A stretch of 64,000 bases of DNA from Paramecium sonneborni (lineage: Eukaryota > Ciliophora > Oligohymenophorea > Peniculida > Parameciidae): positions 277,420-341,419 of the forward strand of contig CAJJDN010000127.1 of NCBI GenBank assembly GCA_905182985.1, read 5' to 3'. This document shows, piece by piece, positions 12,113-24,607 of this stretch. Made by a program: the position numbers and the translations under genes. Below the pieces are notes generated by a model, which was not told where the DNA came from, searched no databases, and was given only the letters and a program-made list of their open reading frames with translations. The stretch's first letter is position 1. Each line of letters opens with the position of its first letter.

Positions 12113-13415
12113 ATGAAAAGTGTGGAACAGTTATTTCCTCAATTTGAAATAGTTAATATACTTAAATAAAACTCATTCAAGAAGTCCCTCATAGTTAAAA
12201 GAAGTGGTCATTATTACATGTTGAGGATATTCACATTGGAAAACATTCCTAAAGATAGAGTGTAAATGATAATTAAAATGTTAACAAAATTATCTAATAC
12301 AAAGAACCCATATATTGTGAAGTTTTATGAAGCTTCTTTGGACTAAGAGATGAATTATTTAGGGTATTAGCTTAATTCGAATTATTAGAATAGTAAGTGA
12401 TTATTTAGATAAATAATATGAATATCCTATGAAAGAGGGAGATATTTGGAAGGCAATATAAGAAGTACCACATCAGCATAATTCATTTAGATTTCTTAAG
12501 GCTTATAATAAATACATCCGAAAAGGATTCATGGGAAATTGTTATTATCAAATGTGTTTTAAGGTCCAACCAACACTATTTTAGGAGAGATGAACATCCT
12601 CTATTATTTACATAAGAACAATTATAATGATAGTTATTTATTGGCACCTGAATTCATTCGAACATAAATATATGATCATAAATCAGATATTTGGATGATG
12701 GGATATATGATGTATTAAATGATGTTTAAGGATCCACTTATTATTGCAAATAATTTAGATGTTTTACATAAAAAAATACTTAAAGGAATACACATTACGT
12801 ACAATCCAAATTATAGTCTTAATTTAAATAATTTACTAAGATTAATGTTGGGTTATGATCCTGAACTCAGACCTAATATTGAACAAATCTTATTCTATTG
12901 TTAATAAGCATAACTTTCTTTAGAAGAAATTAATATGAATAGAATTTTACCAAAATTCAAGGCAGATAAATTAGTATTACACAAAAAGAGAATCGAAAAA
13001 AAACATTAAACTATTGAGAATATTGTTTATTTAAGTTAAGACCATTACAAATAACCATATTTTCCACCATCTAAAGTTAGAAAATAAAATAAATAATCTA
13101 AATAAATTACCATACCTAATGATTATCATTATCCTTAAAAAACTATGTATTCAATGTCACTTCCAAAAGTATTGAATTATGAATTTAGTAAATTAAAAAT
13201 TAAAGATAGTCTTGATTAATTTGATATGTATATAAATTATCATCATATTTTATAGGTTATAAACTAAAACTCATATTCAGAAACTCAAAATGGATAATCT
13301 CATCTAAATCCAAAAAAATATTGTACAAACTACATAAAGAAAGACTCATAATTAAATGTTGTTTTTTCAAGAGGATCAGTTCAACAAATAAAAAAGTTAA
13401 AGACTATTTTATTGA
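12113..13415 (+). CDS. Pseudokinase (HGK in place of HRD, no DFG)
   Basis: The ATG at 12113 with introns at 12364-12388, 12465-12490 and 13228-13255 gives 408 codons including the stop. The fold of a protein kinase is visible: QLFPQFEIVNILKQNSFKKS near the N-terminus, then EISQGLQQIHPKRIHGKLLL where the catalytic loop should be, YLLAPEFIRTQIYDHKSDIW (APE and DxW kept), and DPELRPNIEQIL (subdomain XI Arg). The catalytic loop reads HGKLLLSN instead of HRDLKxxN, and GEMNILYYL replaces DFG; the glycine loop is also missing. It should therefore not phosphorylate in the normal way and may act as a scaffold or regulator. The C-terminal end is uncertain: skipping the third intron gives another plausible reading that runs into the next gene. 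Confidence 0.75.
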
Positions 13416-13448
13416 TATTTAAGTTTTTTTTTATTTTATAATTAAATT

Positions 13449-14165
13449 ATGAAGCACAGATATTAAAATGAGAATTGTTAAAATATTCTTTAAACACATC
13501 GATCAGAAAGATCCAGCAGCTCTAATATCTTTTAAGATTTAACTAATAATAGTATTTTCTTAAGATAAAAAAAAGAAGCTCAATTATTATTTACCAAAAA
13601 ATCTACTAAAGGCAATAAAATAACTAAAAATGATGAATATTTATTAAATGTCAATGATATTCAATCATAATCTAGTAGATTGTACAAACAAAAAAAAATA
13701 TAATAACTAAAAATTTAGTTATAAAGTTTAAAATAGAATTATGATAAATAATCATAATAATAGTTTAATCTATAAAAAACGATTGACAACACAATTAAAA
13801 AGTTATTGGAACTCAAATCTTAAATTAATATAAATCTTATTGAGGAACCATGGTAAGAAATAATAAAAATGGAAAAAGATATATATGGTAATGAAGAGAA
13901 TATAATTAAATTAATGCCTCTTCAAAATTTCAATGAAGTAATATCAGGCCATTAATTGACCATTCTAGAATTGTTATATTAATAGCAAAATTTGCAACAA
14001 TAAAATTATTGGATAGCATAAATGAAATTATTACATGAAACATTTATCTAGAAAAACTTAACTATAGGATAAATTCTCAAACCTAAAGAGATCCCAGATA
14101 ATTTAGAAAAATCAATCGAGATCTCATATGAAGAAATTACTTAATCATTTGGTAAAAAATGCTGA
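13449..14165 (+). CDS. Coiled-coil hypothetical protein
   Basis: A single exon from the ATG at 13449 to TGA at 14163-14165, 239 codons including the stop. The N-terminal third is polar (HRSERSSSSNIFQDLTNNS); then a Gln/Lys/Leu coiled coil (LKIQLQSLKQNYDKQSQQQF) and a more hydrophobic C-terminal part (LIEEPWQEIIKMEKDIYG, NYWIAQMKLLHETFI). No family is recognised. It lies 33 bp after the pseudokinase stop on the same strand. Confidence 0.75.
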
Positions 14166-14237
14166 TTTACATATATATATATAAATTTATAATTTATTAA
14201 TTTATTAATTTAATTTTATACAAATACGATAAATTTA

Positions 14238-15250
14238 TGAGAATATTTAGGAAAAATTAACCTTATTAGAAAGTTAAAGCAATGGTTTATTTAGTGTATT
14301 GTTAAATTGAATATATTAAGAATATCAAATCTGAAGAATAAAAGATCCATTTTTTTATATTAATCTTTTTAAATTTGCCAAAAATTATGAAGATTTAGTA
14401 ATTAAGTTTAAGGATTCAAAGTTTATATAAAAATATATGGAAATTAAATGATAATTGACAATTTTCAGAAGCAGAAATTAATTGAATGCTTGATATAAAA
14501 GTGATTACTCTTTAGATTGAAGATATTACAAGAGTATTTTGAGTAAAATTAAAAAGATAAAATAGACATCTCTTATTTTATTAAATTTAATATCTTTTTT
14601 CAAGAATATTGGGGCTATAAAGATTTAAAGAAAAAAAGGTCTAATGTGGATTAAATGTTGATTAGATCTTATTTGATTATAAAAATTAATTAATTTATTA
14701 ATAGATTGATTGGTAATTGAATATATGTTTTGGATTATATAAAATGAATAAACCATAGTAGACAATATAATAAAATAAAATGAGTTAAGTAGTAAAACTT
14801 ATAATTTTCTGATATTAAATTAACAAGAAATAAAAGTTTGATATTTCCATATCCAAGAGAAATTCCACCATTATTTTAAGATATTAAATATATGCCTAAA
14901 TTTTTGAAGTTTTAGGAAACTAAAGTAATAATATCATATAATTTAAATTAGAATAAGATCATAATAGGGATGTTAATATTACCATTATAGAATTTATGAT
15001 AATAAATGATAAACTATTGGAATAATGATTTGAAAAATACAAATAGGAATAAGCAATATTTGTTTAATAGTAAAAGAAACTATGGGATACAATTATTTAG
15101 GAGAAAATATTATTGTATTTGAAGATTGAGAAAATAGAATGAAATATAATAATTATGAAGTGTAGAATAAAGAGTTAAAATAGGTAGAAATACAGAAGAG
15201 AAAAGTTAATAAAGATGTTATGAAACATTGTCTAGTTGTATGAATAGAAT
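14238..15250 (+). pseudogene. Degenerate coding region upstream of the F-box gene
   Basis: Coding-like blocks appear in changing frames: MRIFRKNQPYQKVKAMVYLV, DPFFYINLFKFAKNYEDLVI, KDKIDISYFIKFNIFFQEYW, DIKLTRNKSLIFPYPREIPP, and EVQNKELKQVEIQKRKVNKD. They are separated by in-frame TGA codons and shifts that 20-35 nt introns do not resolve. Either a decayed gene or one with several sequence errors. Family unknown. Confidence 0.45.
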
Positions 15251-15280
15251 AGTATTATTGAAATGATATAATTAATTAAA

Positions 15281-15748
15281 ATGTTTAAAAACTTACCAAG
15301 ACATATAATAGTTTTGGGAATCTTATAATATTTAAGCATAAATGATATTATAAGAATGAGAAGAGTTAGTAGATAATTGTGGATGATAATATCTACTCAT
15401 TATTAAATGAATGTGTTTTTGTGCAATTCTTAGATAGATTTATCAAATTATAATCTAAAGGGAGTGTCATTATAAATAAAAGCTAAAGATTCTGGATTGA
15501 ATAAAGATAAAGCATTACAAAATTATTTGATGAAATTGAGTAGTGGAAGGATAGAATTGTCTTATTATGATAGTGCTTATTAAAAAATAGGATGTGATGA
15601 AATAGTATATATGGTATAGAAGGGAAAAGAGAAAGAAATAATTAGAAATATAGAATTATTTGGAGCATATCCATCTTCAATTAGTGTGTATCCAAATTCT
15701 TAATCATGTAAAATACTATAAATTTTGTGTATGATACTTTATATTTGA
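15281..15748 (+). CDS. F-box protein
   Basis: One exon of 156 codons including the stop. The N-terminus MFKNLPRHIIVLGILQYLSI followed by NDIIRMRRVSRQLWMIIS fits the F-box pattern (LPxxIxxxILxYL...D...R.V.R.W). The remaining 110 residues (LSNYNLKGVSLQIKAKDSG ... IELFGAYPSSISVYPNS) contain no repeat I recognise. F-box proteins bring substrates to SCF ubiquitin ligases; the target here is unknown. The last 12 residues are AT-rich and hydrophobic, so the exact 3' end is less sure. Confidence 0.65.
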
Positions 15749-15807
15749 TCGAATTATATTTATTTTCTTTTATAATACTAGATGATTATATGAATTGGAA
15801 TTAATTA

Positions 15808-15912
15808 TACATATATGTATTTAAGTATTAATTATATATATATAGATATATGTATGTATTTAAGTATTAATAATATATATATATATATGTATTTAAGTAT
15901 AAAATATACATA
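15808..15912. repeat. AT-rich minisatellite
   Basis: About three irregular units of the form (TA)n + tgtatttaagtatta lie in the spacer between two plus-strand genes. No coding role is seen. Confidence 0.8.
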
Positions 15913-15963
15913 TATAATTAAGAAATGTATTGAATCTATTGTAATATTATTAATTACATAATA

Positions 15964-16950
15964 ATGTCAATCAATTCATCACACATTTCAGTATAAGTAG
16001 GTCCAAATTATGAAGGTGAAGGAGCATGGAGTTTAAGGTAATGAAGGATATATAAAATTAAGTTTAAAAGCACTTATTAATAAATAAGCTGCAACATAAC
16101 AATTGGAGTAGCTATAGAAATAAACAGGTGGTAATTTAGATACAGAATGGGGAGTTGTATTTGCATTGAAAACAATTGATGGCAAAGCTTAAGAATTATA
16201 GAATTTTTTAAAGGATAAATTGAATCCTTTATTAGAAGAAGAAGGGTTTCAATTTAAGACTCACTGTGAAGGATCAACATTATGGTTGTCAATTTAATTA
16301 AAACCAGAAGAAATGGAAGAAGTTAAAGAAGGATTCAATATGGTCTTTGCTTAAGGTAAAGATATAATTTATTTAAAATAACATCAGGTCTTGAAGAATT
16401 TGCTGATAAAAATGAAAATTCAATCTAAATGTTATTATCATCTAATACAGATTTTACATTTGCCAGTGAACTTCTTAAAAAAGGGGATAGATTCATGTCA
16501 GTCATTATGAAGAGTCTTAAATTTGTTATGAAATTTGATCTTGCTTAAGAATTAGCATAAACTATTAAAAATGTTCTTGAAAATATTGAACCAGATGCTG
16601 CTAATGAACCTCCTATGAGTTTGTTTCTTAAGTTTAAGAATTTCAAAATTGATTTAGAATTCAAAAGTTCCGATGATTGTCCTGAATTTATTAGATAAAA
16701 TGGATTCTTTGGAAAAAAGATTTAAAAATGGATTTAAGAAGGAGATGCAGCAGTTGAAGATGAATTAGCTATAGCCATCTTAAAATAAATTTAAGAAGTA
16801 ATTATATACATTTCATTCTAGAATTTACCAAATGTAGAAACTGATTTCTATTTTACAATTCCAAACTTTGTTGCTCTTAGTGGAAATGCTAAATTACCAG
16901 GTCTTGGTCAATTCTTATTAGAATATGGAAACATTATAGACAAATTGTGA
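15964..16950 (+). CDS. Hypothetical protein, 309 residues
   Basis: The ATG at 15964 and two introns (gtaatgaagg...aag, 25 nt; gtaaagatat...cag, 32 nt) give 310 codons including the stop at 16948-16950. It is acidic and well ordered, with alternating helical and strand-like parts (KAQELQNFLKDKLNPLLEEE, FIRQNGFFGKKIQKWIQEG, ETDFYFTIPNFVALSGNAKL). It has no signal peptide or membrane segment and I do not recognise a family. Strong codon bias and clean splicing indicate a functional gene. Confidence 0.85.
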
Positions 16951-16954
16951 TATC

Positions 16955-18322
16955 ATTAAGATATATCATTGTTAAAATATATACATAATTCACATATTCA
17001 TCTTGACTTATCTATTAATTCCTTTTGTTGATGCTCACTTTCTCTATCTTTATGTATAAGTATGTGATATCATAATTAGAATATTCTGAATATGCTTTTA
17101 GAGCTATTATTATTCTGATTCCATGAACAAAAAATATATATTATTATTGAAATGTCAACATCTATTAAAAACTATTCCAAATACATTGTTTAATCTTTTT
17201 TCAATTTGGAATACCCTTCATTCTATGAATTATACCCTAATCCTTAATTCAATTTCACTTACCATCTAAGTTAATTTAGGTATTGATTATTTAACATAAC
17301 AAAATACACAATTTCCTTTCTAATTAAATCGAATTATTTAATATTTTTAATTGGGATACTTTACATTACAATTTAAATGCTTTAAAACATAATTTTAATT
17401 TTGTAAGAAACAAAAGAATTGTAAATTATAATTATTAAATCAAATTTATATCATAATCCTCTTTTTATAATCTTCCCTCTGAACTTAAATAACAATTTCA
17501 ATTATTCTTTGAATTGCCTTCTCATATTCTAAAGCAATATCATTTCACATTCTGATAGTATTGTCAAAAGATTTCTTCATTATCTGTTATTAATCTTAAC
17601 ATATATCCATAGAAATGATCATATTGTTAGATTGATTAATCTTCCTCTTCAGATATTTTCAATAAATTTTAATAAATATTTTATTCTAAATTTTGATCAT
17701 TATTTAAGTCTCTCAGAACTTTAATGTAATTAATTTATTAGAATATATAAATACCCTCCATTTTAAGTTTCATTTATGCAAAAATGTTTCATAATTTTAG
17801 TATTTTTTTAATTTAACTGCATCTTAAATCTTTTTAATGATATTAGAAGAATCTTAAAGTATCAATATGATCTAAATAAGTATCTGTTTATCTAATGGAA
17901 TCCAATATTTTAATGTCTTTACTTAAAAGATTTTGTTTATACTTTTAGACTATCTAAATTATTATGTAATTCCTTTATCAGCTTTTTTTCTTTGAAGTTT
18001 AACTATTTATATATTATTTAGTGGCTCTATTCAAAACTTATTCTACATCTTTAAAATATTTGGTCTTAATTCTAATTCAACTTTACATTAATTTCTTTAA
18101 TCTGTATTTGATGCTCTTTAACTGTTTAAGAATTTAGAGCTTTATCTACTGATATAACTGATGTTAAAATTTGCATTCCAATTGAATTAAGATACTTACT
18201 AGAGTTGGCTTACTTTTACCAATAATAGGATACCTATTCTATTTTACTTACCTTTTGGTCAAATCGCCTTCTTATGCGTTTCCAGTTAACAGTAACACTA
18301 GGATAATTAGTATTAATAACAT
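16955..18322 (-). pseudogene. Disrupted gene for a possibly secreted coiled-coil protein
   Basis: An ATG at 18322 opens a good signal peptide (MLLILIILVLLLTGNAQEG). Coding-like blocks follow in different frames: NSSKYLNSIGMQILTSVISV, KEHQIQIKEINVKLNQNQDQ, KVLRDLNNDQNLEQNIYQNL, FYGYMLRLITDNEEIF, and near the end SQDEYVNYVYILTMIYLNDI. Some junctions could be introns, but several in-frame TGAs and shifts lack GT/AG borders. I could not build an open model and treat it as a decayed gene with low certainty. Confidence 0.45.
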
Positions 18323-18370
18323 AATTATATTATAAAAAAAACGGATTATTATCAATTTTAATTCATATAA

Positions 18371-19822
18371 TCAAAAAAGTTATTAATAAAATAAGATGTA
18401 ACCTTATTATTATTATACATCGATCTTATTGGCTTATTTAATACGTTAATCATTAAATAACCACCATTTATTTTATCTTCTTCCATATGAATAATAATGT
18501 CCTTATTCTAATGATCCAGAATGAACTATTACTCCAATTAATTTATATTCTGTATTGCAGAAATTTGATTCAATTGAAAATTTAATTTATTATGTGATTT
18601 TAGTAGATTTTGGAAAAAACTTAAATCTCTTTAAATGTAATATAAGATATCTAGGTAAATTTGTAATCTTTGTTTTTTTGACTGCTGTTTTTTTCTTATG
18701 ACAATTATCACATTAATAATCTTAAATTATTTCATCTTTGAAAAAGTCTTCTAATGATTAATTTACAGTAGTAACTTTTGTCAGTGCTAATGATAAAGTC
18801 AGAAACTCTTCTGAAATTGGTGACTTATGTTTACAATTTCTACATATTAATTCACTTAATATTTATCCTTTTAGATACTTCTTTATAATATTTTCAATTT
18901 TAGGTTGCTATTTTTATTCACATTCTTTATTTAATTCTAATATTTCATCTTCCATCATTGTTATTAAATATAAAAGAAACTCTTATGCATCATGTTATTA
19001 TTTTGGATTAAACTTTTTACTTATTGTTGTTCTTAAAGTATTAATTTTTATATAATCACTTTATGTTTCACGTATTTACAATAACATGTCTTTATATCCT
19101 CTACAATATAACATTTTCTATTCATTATGTCTATTAATACTGTTTAATATAAAATGATTAAATTCTTAAATGCCCATTAAACATTAAAGAATTGAATGCA
19201 TATAACAATAGAATAATTCATTCTTTAATCCTTTTAATGGAATTTCGGATGGATACTCATATTATGAAATACTAGATTATATACTTATATCAGCTGATTT
19301 TGCTCTATCAATAGTTGATGATATATTTGAAACTGGAGAAAGTGGTATTTTATCTTCCAATATTTCAGGACCTCCACCATATTCTTCTACTAAAAATCTC
19401 CAAACTGTATCTGTCAATACAAAATAATCACGATTACGAATTGGCTCTTTTATTTGTAATAAACTTGTATTATCTATTGGACCAGGTAATGTATTTGAAT
19501 TTTCATATAAATAATTTGTGTATTTCCATGCCCAACTTCCATTTAATCTATAAAAATCTGGTTCATAATTCTTTTTTATATTAACTAATCTTTTTATTAA
19601 CTAACATTCTAATTCTCTTCTTGCATTCCCTTAAGAATGTCTGAATTATAATAGTAGCCCTAGAATTTATGGTCCTTCTATTGAAAATGACGGAGCTTTT
19701 TTAGGAGGAAACTATGGTACATGTTAATTTATCGAACTGCTTTTGTTATACTATTTATTACATTACTTATCTTCCTCATTTAAATTTTCACTATTATTCT
19801 CACTCTCTCTAAATTGTTGCAT
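18371..19822 (-). CDS. Ubiquitin-specific protease with DUSP domain
   Basis: One intronless frame of 484 codons including the stop, from the ATG at 19822. Residues of about 65-170 form a DUSP domain (FYRLNGSWAWKYTNYL, LPGPIDN, RDYFVLTDTVWRFLVEEYGG). The USP catalytic core follows: Cys box GLKNELFYCYMHSILQCLMG, QQHDAQEFLLYLI, a zinc-ribbon pair CRNCKHK and CDNCHKK, LPRYLILHLKRFKF, and the His box GHYYSYGRRQNKWWLFNDQR with the catalytic His and Asp. All three catalytic residues are present. The usual Asn before Cys in NTC is replaced (FYC). It removes ubiquitin from proteins; the substrate is unknown. Confidence 0.93.
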
Positions 19823-21131
19823 TTAATATATAAATTTAATAACAATATAATAAATACCAAAAACAAATCAAAACTTTTATTTTATTTTTTATCTTTAAAA
19901 CCCTTTTATTTAACATATAATAAGAATTAAAAACTCAAGTTTCCAAATATAATTAAATCTAACCAATTAATAGAAAACAAAAATTGTTTTATTTTAAAAA
20001 GAAAAAACAACATTGCAACATCATATAATCCAACCATTATACATCAAAAAAATTGAAGAATAATTATGTAATTTTTAAAATATTTATAAAAAATTACTTA
20101 GAAGCTTGAATTGAGCTAATTTTAAATTCCAAAATTCATTGAATACTAAATCATTATGTATCCAATTTAATTATAGCAAGCTTATGAATTCGTTTATTTA
20201 TAACGCATTCCTTTTATCATCAATTTGTTAAACTAAATGTGGTTTTCAGTTTAAAATTTTAAATTAATGCATAAATAAAAAAAAATAATTAAGGTAAAAA
20301 TTTAAACTTTAATAGAAGTAGCAAAATAATCATCTATTTTGTGATAAAATTTATAAACTAGTATTATGATATTATATATCAGTAATTATTGTTTAACATT
20401 TTATCAAACAGTGATCTTAAACTTAATAATATCGGTATTAAGATTTGAAAAATAATTATAATTAATTATTAGAGATTTTAAGGATTTATTCTAATCTTTT
20501 CATAACTCTATCACTAATCTTTGAGAGATTCAAAAAAGTGGGATTTAAGTCAAAAAATATTGTAAAGCTCCAAATTTTCTTTGTATAATACAATTTTGGC
20601 TGATCAGTTTACTCTAAAACAAAAATTGAAAAAATAAAAAAAAAATAAAATAAAAAAATACCTGAAAATGAAATCTTTACAAATATTTTATTTTCTTGAT
20701 TAACCTCATTATCATATTGATAAAGAATAGTTTCGGCTATTTGATATTTGGTAAGTATGAAAAAATAGAATATATAAGCTTCTACAGACCTTTTTAAATA
20801 TCATAAAATTATTTATTGTTTTGGTGAGCTTTTAAATTAAGAAATTTTTGATTTTTAAGCATTCTTTTATTTTTAATGAAGTAATTTATTATAATAAAAT
20901 TAATAATGGTCAAGTGAGTTCTTGAAACATTTTGATATTTATTGATGGTGTTTCAGAGACAGACGATTAGAATTAGCTTAGCTTTATTGTCTAAAATATT
21001 ATTTAATATCATTTATTTAATTAGTACTGAAAATTTGATAAAATATAAAAAAGAGATATATAGTTGAATGAACTTGAATCACAGTAAAAAATAAAGATAA
21101 AATAGTTTATCATCTTAATTAAATCATAATC
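19823..21131. other. Gene-poor AT-rich stretch
   Basis: About 1.3 kb between the USP start and the 3' end of a pseudokinase. I find no frame with codon bias or protein motifs; homopolymer A/T runs dominate. It may hold the USP promoter and the pseudokinase terminator, plus decayed sequence. Confidence 0.6.
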
Positions 21132-22347
21132 TCATAATCTTTTTTTGAATTTTATGGTTGGTTTGACAGTTTAAATATTTGAATTCTTACCAAAAATGAT
21201 GAATTCTTCAATATCTTAATGGTATTGTTTTTATATAGTTTATTTAGATAGATATTCTTTATGAGAAATTGAAAATAGTTTATGTTGAAGTAATTCTGAA
21301 GGCTATGGTCGTTTTTGTGGATCTTATTCTAATAATTATGAAATGAAATCACTCAAAATAGAATCAAATGCATTAAGTCTTTTTAAATCAAGATCATTTT
21401 TTGGATGATTGAGTGACATTTCTTTTTAAGTTTTACCAAAAGGATTGTATCCAATTAATCTAATATTAGATTGAAAATATATACAATTGATAGAGTGAAA
21501 TTCCAGCTTGATATATATTAGTTTTAGTAGTGAGTTTCGAATTAAGTTTAAAATATTCAGGAGGAGAATATCCAATGTTTACACATCTAAATTATTAATA
21601 ATGAATGTTTACAATCGTCTATCTTCATTATTTAATTAATAATAGGCTTAGTAATAAGAAGCCAAAACAATATCTTAAGAATTTGGATTAATATAAAGAT
21701 TTTTTAAATCTAGACCTGGGTGAATGATTCCTTTTTCATCCAAAGCTATTAATACTATTGAGTTTTATATTGTAATTTTTTACATAATACTAATTAGTGT
21801 GCTATGTGAGACATAAAACAAGGGTTATCTAATTGAGTGTTATTATAATATAGAGATAATTTTATTAAATCTTTATTTGTATAAATGTAAGAATATTCTG
21901 CTCCATCTTGGTACAAAGCATCTACTTGTATGAATTAAGGTATAGATGTTATATGTAAGTCTTTTATAATTTAAATTTCTTCAGGAACATATTTCTCTCT
22001 ATCATATGTAACCTCAGAGTAGAATGACATGTCTAAATTATTATTCATTTATGGATATATAACATGTTCATAGTATTATTTTTGTCTACTCTAGTCGAAT
22101 ATTGATTTCAACTAGTAAATATTAATTCCTAATTTACTTGATAATCATGTTTTTCTTTTAGTATTTCAAGTGTTTTATGAGATGTTCCCTTCTTAAAAAT
22201 ATACTTTCCAGCACAGAATTTATATATACATAATAAATCATCCGCATTCCCAAAAATAAAATACTTAGTTTCCTCATATTCAATGATGAAATTTAGATTT
22301 TTTTCAAGTCCAGCATTTAATTCCTCAAAAAAACAATTCCAGTCCAT
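21132..22347 (-). CDS. Divergent pseudokinase
   Basis: The ATG at 22347 (MDWNCFFEELNAGLEKNLNF) with four introns of 26, 29, 26 and 25 nt gives exactly 370 codons including the stop. Kinase landmarks are present but altered. Where HRDLKPEN should be, the protein reads GIIHPGLDLKNLYI; where DFG should be, SQDIVLASYYQA. A PPE motif (GYSPPEYFKLNSKLTTKTNI) and YQAGISLYQLLIGYNPFGKT keep the C-lobe fold, and EQDPQKRPQPSELLQHKLFS marks subdomain XI. Without the metal-binding Asp it is predicted inactive. The clean splicing and open frame argue against recent decay, so it is probably a functional pseudokinase. Confidence 0.85.
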
Positions 22348-24607
22348 TAAAATGGAATTGTTCCCAAACAGAAATACTTAAATCATTCTACTATCAGGAT
22401 CCTACATTCATTAAAACTATTTACCACTATTTTTAAACCTACAGAAGTTTCGTGAATGCTAATAAACTTCGAATTTAATTTTTATTTCATTGATTAGTTC
22501 ATTTATAAGCTAGGTTATTACATTGACTTTATTTATTTTTTTAATTACAAGATACATATAGTTTATAATTCCTCGGTTTTCTATTTTTTTGCATCTACTT
22601 TTTATCTATAAAACATATCTATCAACTCATTTATCAATAGATTATAGATAAAACTGCATTATATAGTTGATAAATTGTTGTCTTTCATTTAATCAATTAT
22701 AGTGATATATACATTAAATTCTAAACTTTAACTAATTTTTTAAAACACAAATTAGCTTATCAATTTTTCATTTCAAAAAAAATTAAGACTTTTTTAATAC
22801 ATCCAGAAATAAGAAAATAAATATAAAATTTTACTATTCCTATTAGTATAAAAGTTTATTTGATGAATATAATAGAATCTCATAATTAAATTTGTTATTA
22901 ATTATAATTTTTGATTCATGAATAATTTAAGAATTTTTATGATTAAATATTTTACTTACTTTAAAATCTTCAAATAAATCACTAAAGATAACATATGAAT
23001 GCATAGTAAATAAGAAATCAAATTTTTTTATTCCAAGCAGTAATATTATCTTAAAAATAAGATAAAATTTTAATTATATTATTCCTGACTTTCCTATGCT
23101 TAATAAAACTACTCTAATATTAAAACATGATGTAGATTATTAAGGTCTTATTGTTTAAGATGATAGATTGTTGCCATTTATATATATAGAGTTATTTCTT
23201 TGTTTTTATTATTGATAAATTTATTACAAAAAAAGAATAATCCTCATTTGAGTCCAAAATGGCAATGATTTTATTATTATTTCAACATCATATCTTTCCA
23301 CAAGGAATCTCCAACAATAATGTATTAATCATAATTACTTCCTTCCTATTATTTGAAGCCGCTAAAATTCTTAATCAACTTTTGTTTTTAAAAAACTAAA
23401 TATTTTAACAAGATTAAATAAGAGTCGATGAGAAAATAAAATAGATAGCTTATACTTAATTATTTATAGCTAATGTTTTGTTTAATCTGAGATTCTAAAG
23501 ATTAGAAATTATGTACTGTTTATAATTTAATTCTAAATATATTGCTAGTTAGCTTAAATTTATTTGTCTTTTTTCTTGTTTTTATCTCATAAATTATTCT
23601 GAATGGTTTTTATTAGTTGTATTGGTACCATATCCACAATGTCTATTTATAATATTTAACTGATGAAGAAATACTCATTTCTAGCTCTAAATTTTATCTT
23701 ATTCAACTTTAGAAAAGCAACAACAGTTATCATTTAGTCTAAGCTCCCACTTTTGGAAACAAAATTAGAATTTTAAAACTCTACATTATAATAATTAAAA
23801 GGATAAATTACATTATAATACTAATTAATAATCAAAACAAAGCAGCAGCAAAATATAAATAAATTTCATTGAATTCCTTGATTTTTTTGAATAAGGTCTT
23901 ATCTGTCTAATAAAATCAATTACAACGAAGAGAAAAAGCAATTAAAAGCATTAAATTTGAAAAGTATTAAAAAAAAATAATCCAGCTTGTTTTTAAACTT
24001 TCACTTAGATTACTGACATTTTACATGCTTTCATTAAAATTTTAATAAAAAAACAAGAAGAAAAATTTATATAAATTAATAGCTTAATTTCTTAACAAAT
24101 TTAGTAATTCTATTTAAATTTCAGATTACCTTACTCATTATCTCATCACTTAATTAAGTCTGCTAACTAGAAATTAAAATATCATTTTGCCATTTATTCC
24201 TTACAAAAAAACTATCAATAGTTTTATTGTTAGTTACTTTTTAATTGTTATATTCTTAAATATTAAGTTATTAGTAAGGTTCAGTTTTTTTAGAGTTTCA
24301 TCAAATTTGAGTACTTTAAAAATTAATAATTCACTAAATATGTTCTTTTTTTGTTAGATAAAATTGATTATTATGTTATACTTATTAATTCTATAGAAAC
24401 AGATCTTAAATTTTCTTTGAATCTTGTATCAAGAAAAGTTTTTAATTCATTATAGTTCGAAATAGATATCACTCATAAAGTAATCTTCAAACCAAACCAA
24501 ATGTATATAGAATGAATGTTTTTTTTGTTCTTTTGAGAAATTCATAATTTATGATAGTGCTAAAATCCATTAAATATTTAATTAACAAAAATTAATAAAA
24601 AAATATA
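22348..24607. other. 2.26-kb gene-poor stretch
   Basis: Very long for this compact genome. A plus-strand frame stays open for about 270 codons around 23620-24420, but its translation is dominated by AT-rich codons, lacks recognisable motifs and has no convincing start. No RNA gene is recognised. Confidence 0.55.

Noticed and set aside
23620..24420. Plus-strand frame open for about 270 codons
   Set aside because: With TGA as the only stop, long chance frames are expected in AT-rich DNA. The translation lacks motifs, a start and codon bias.
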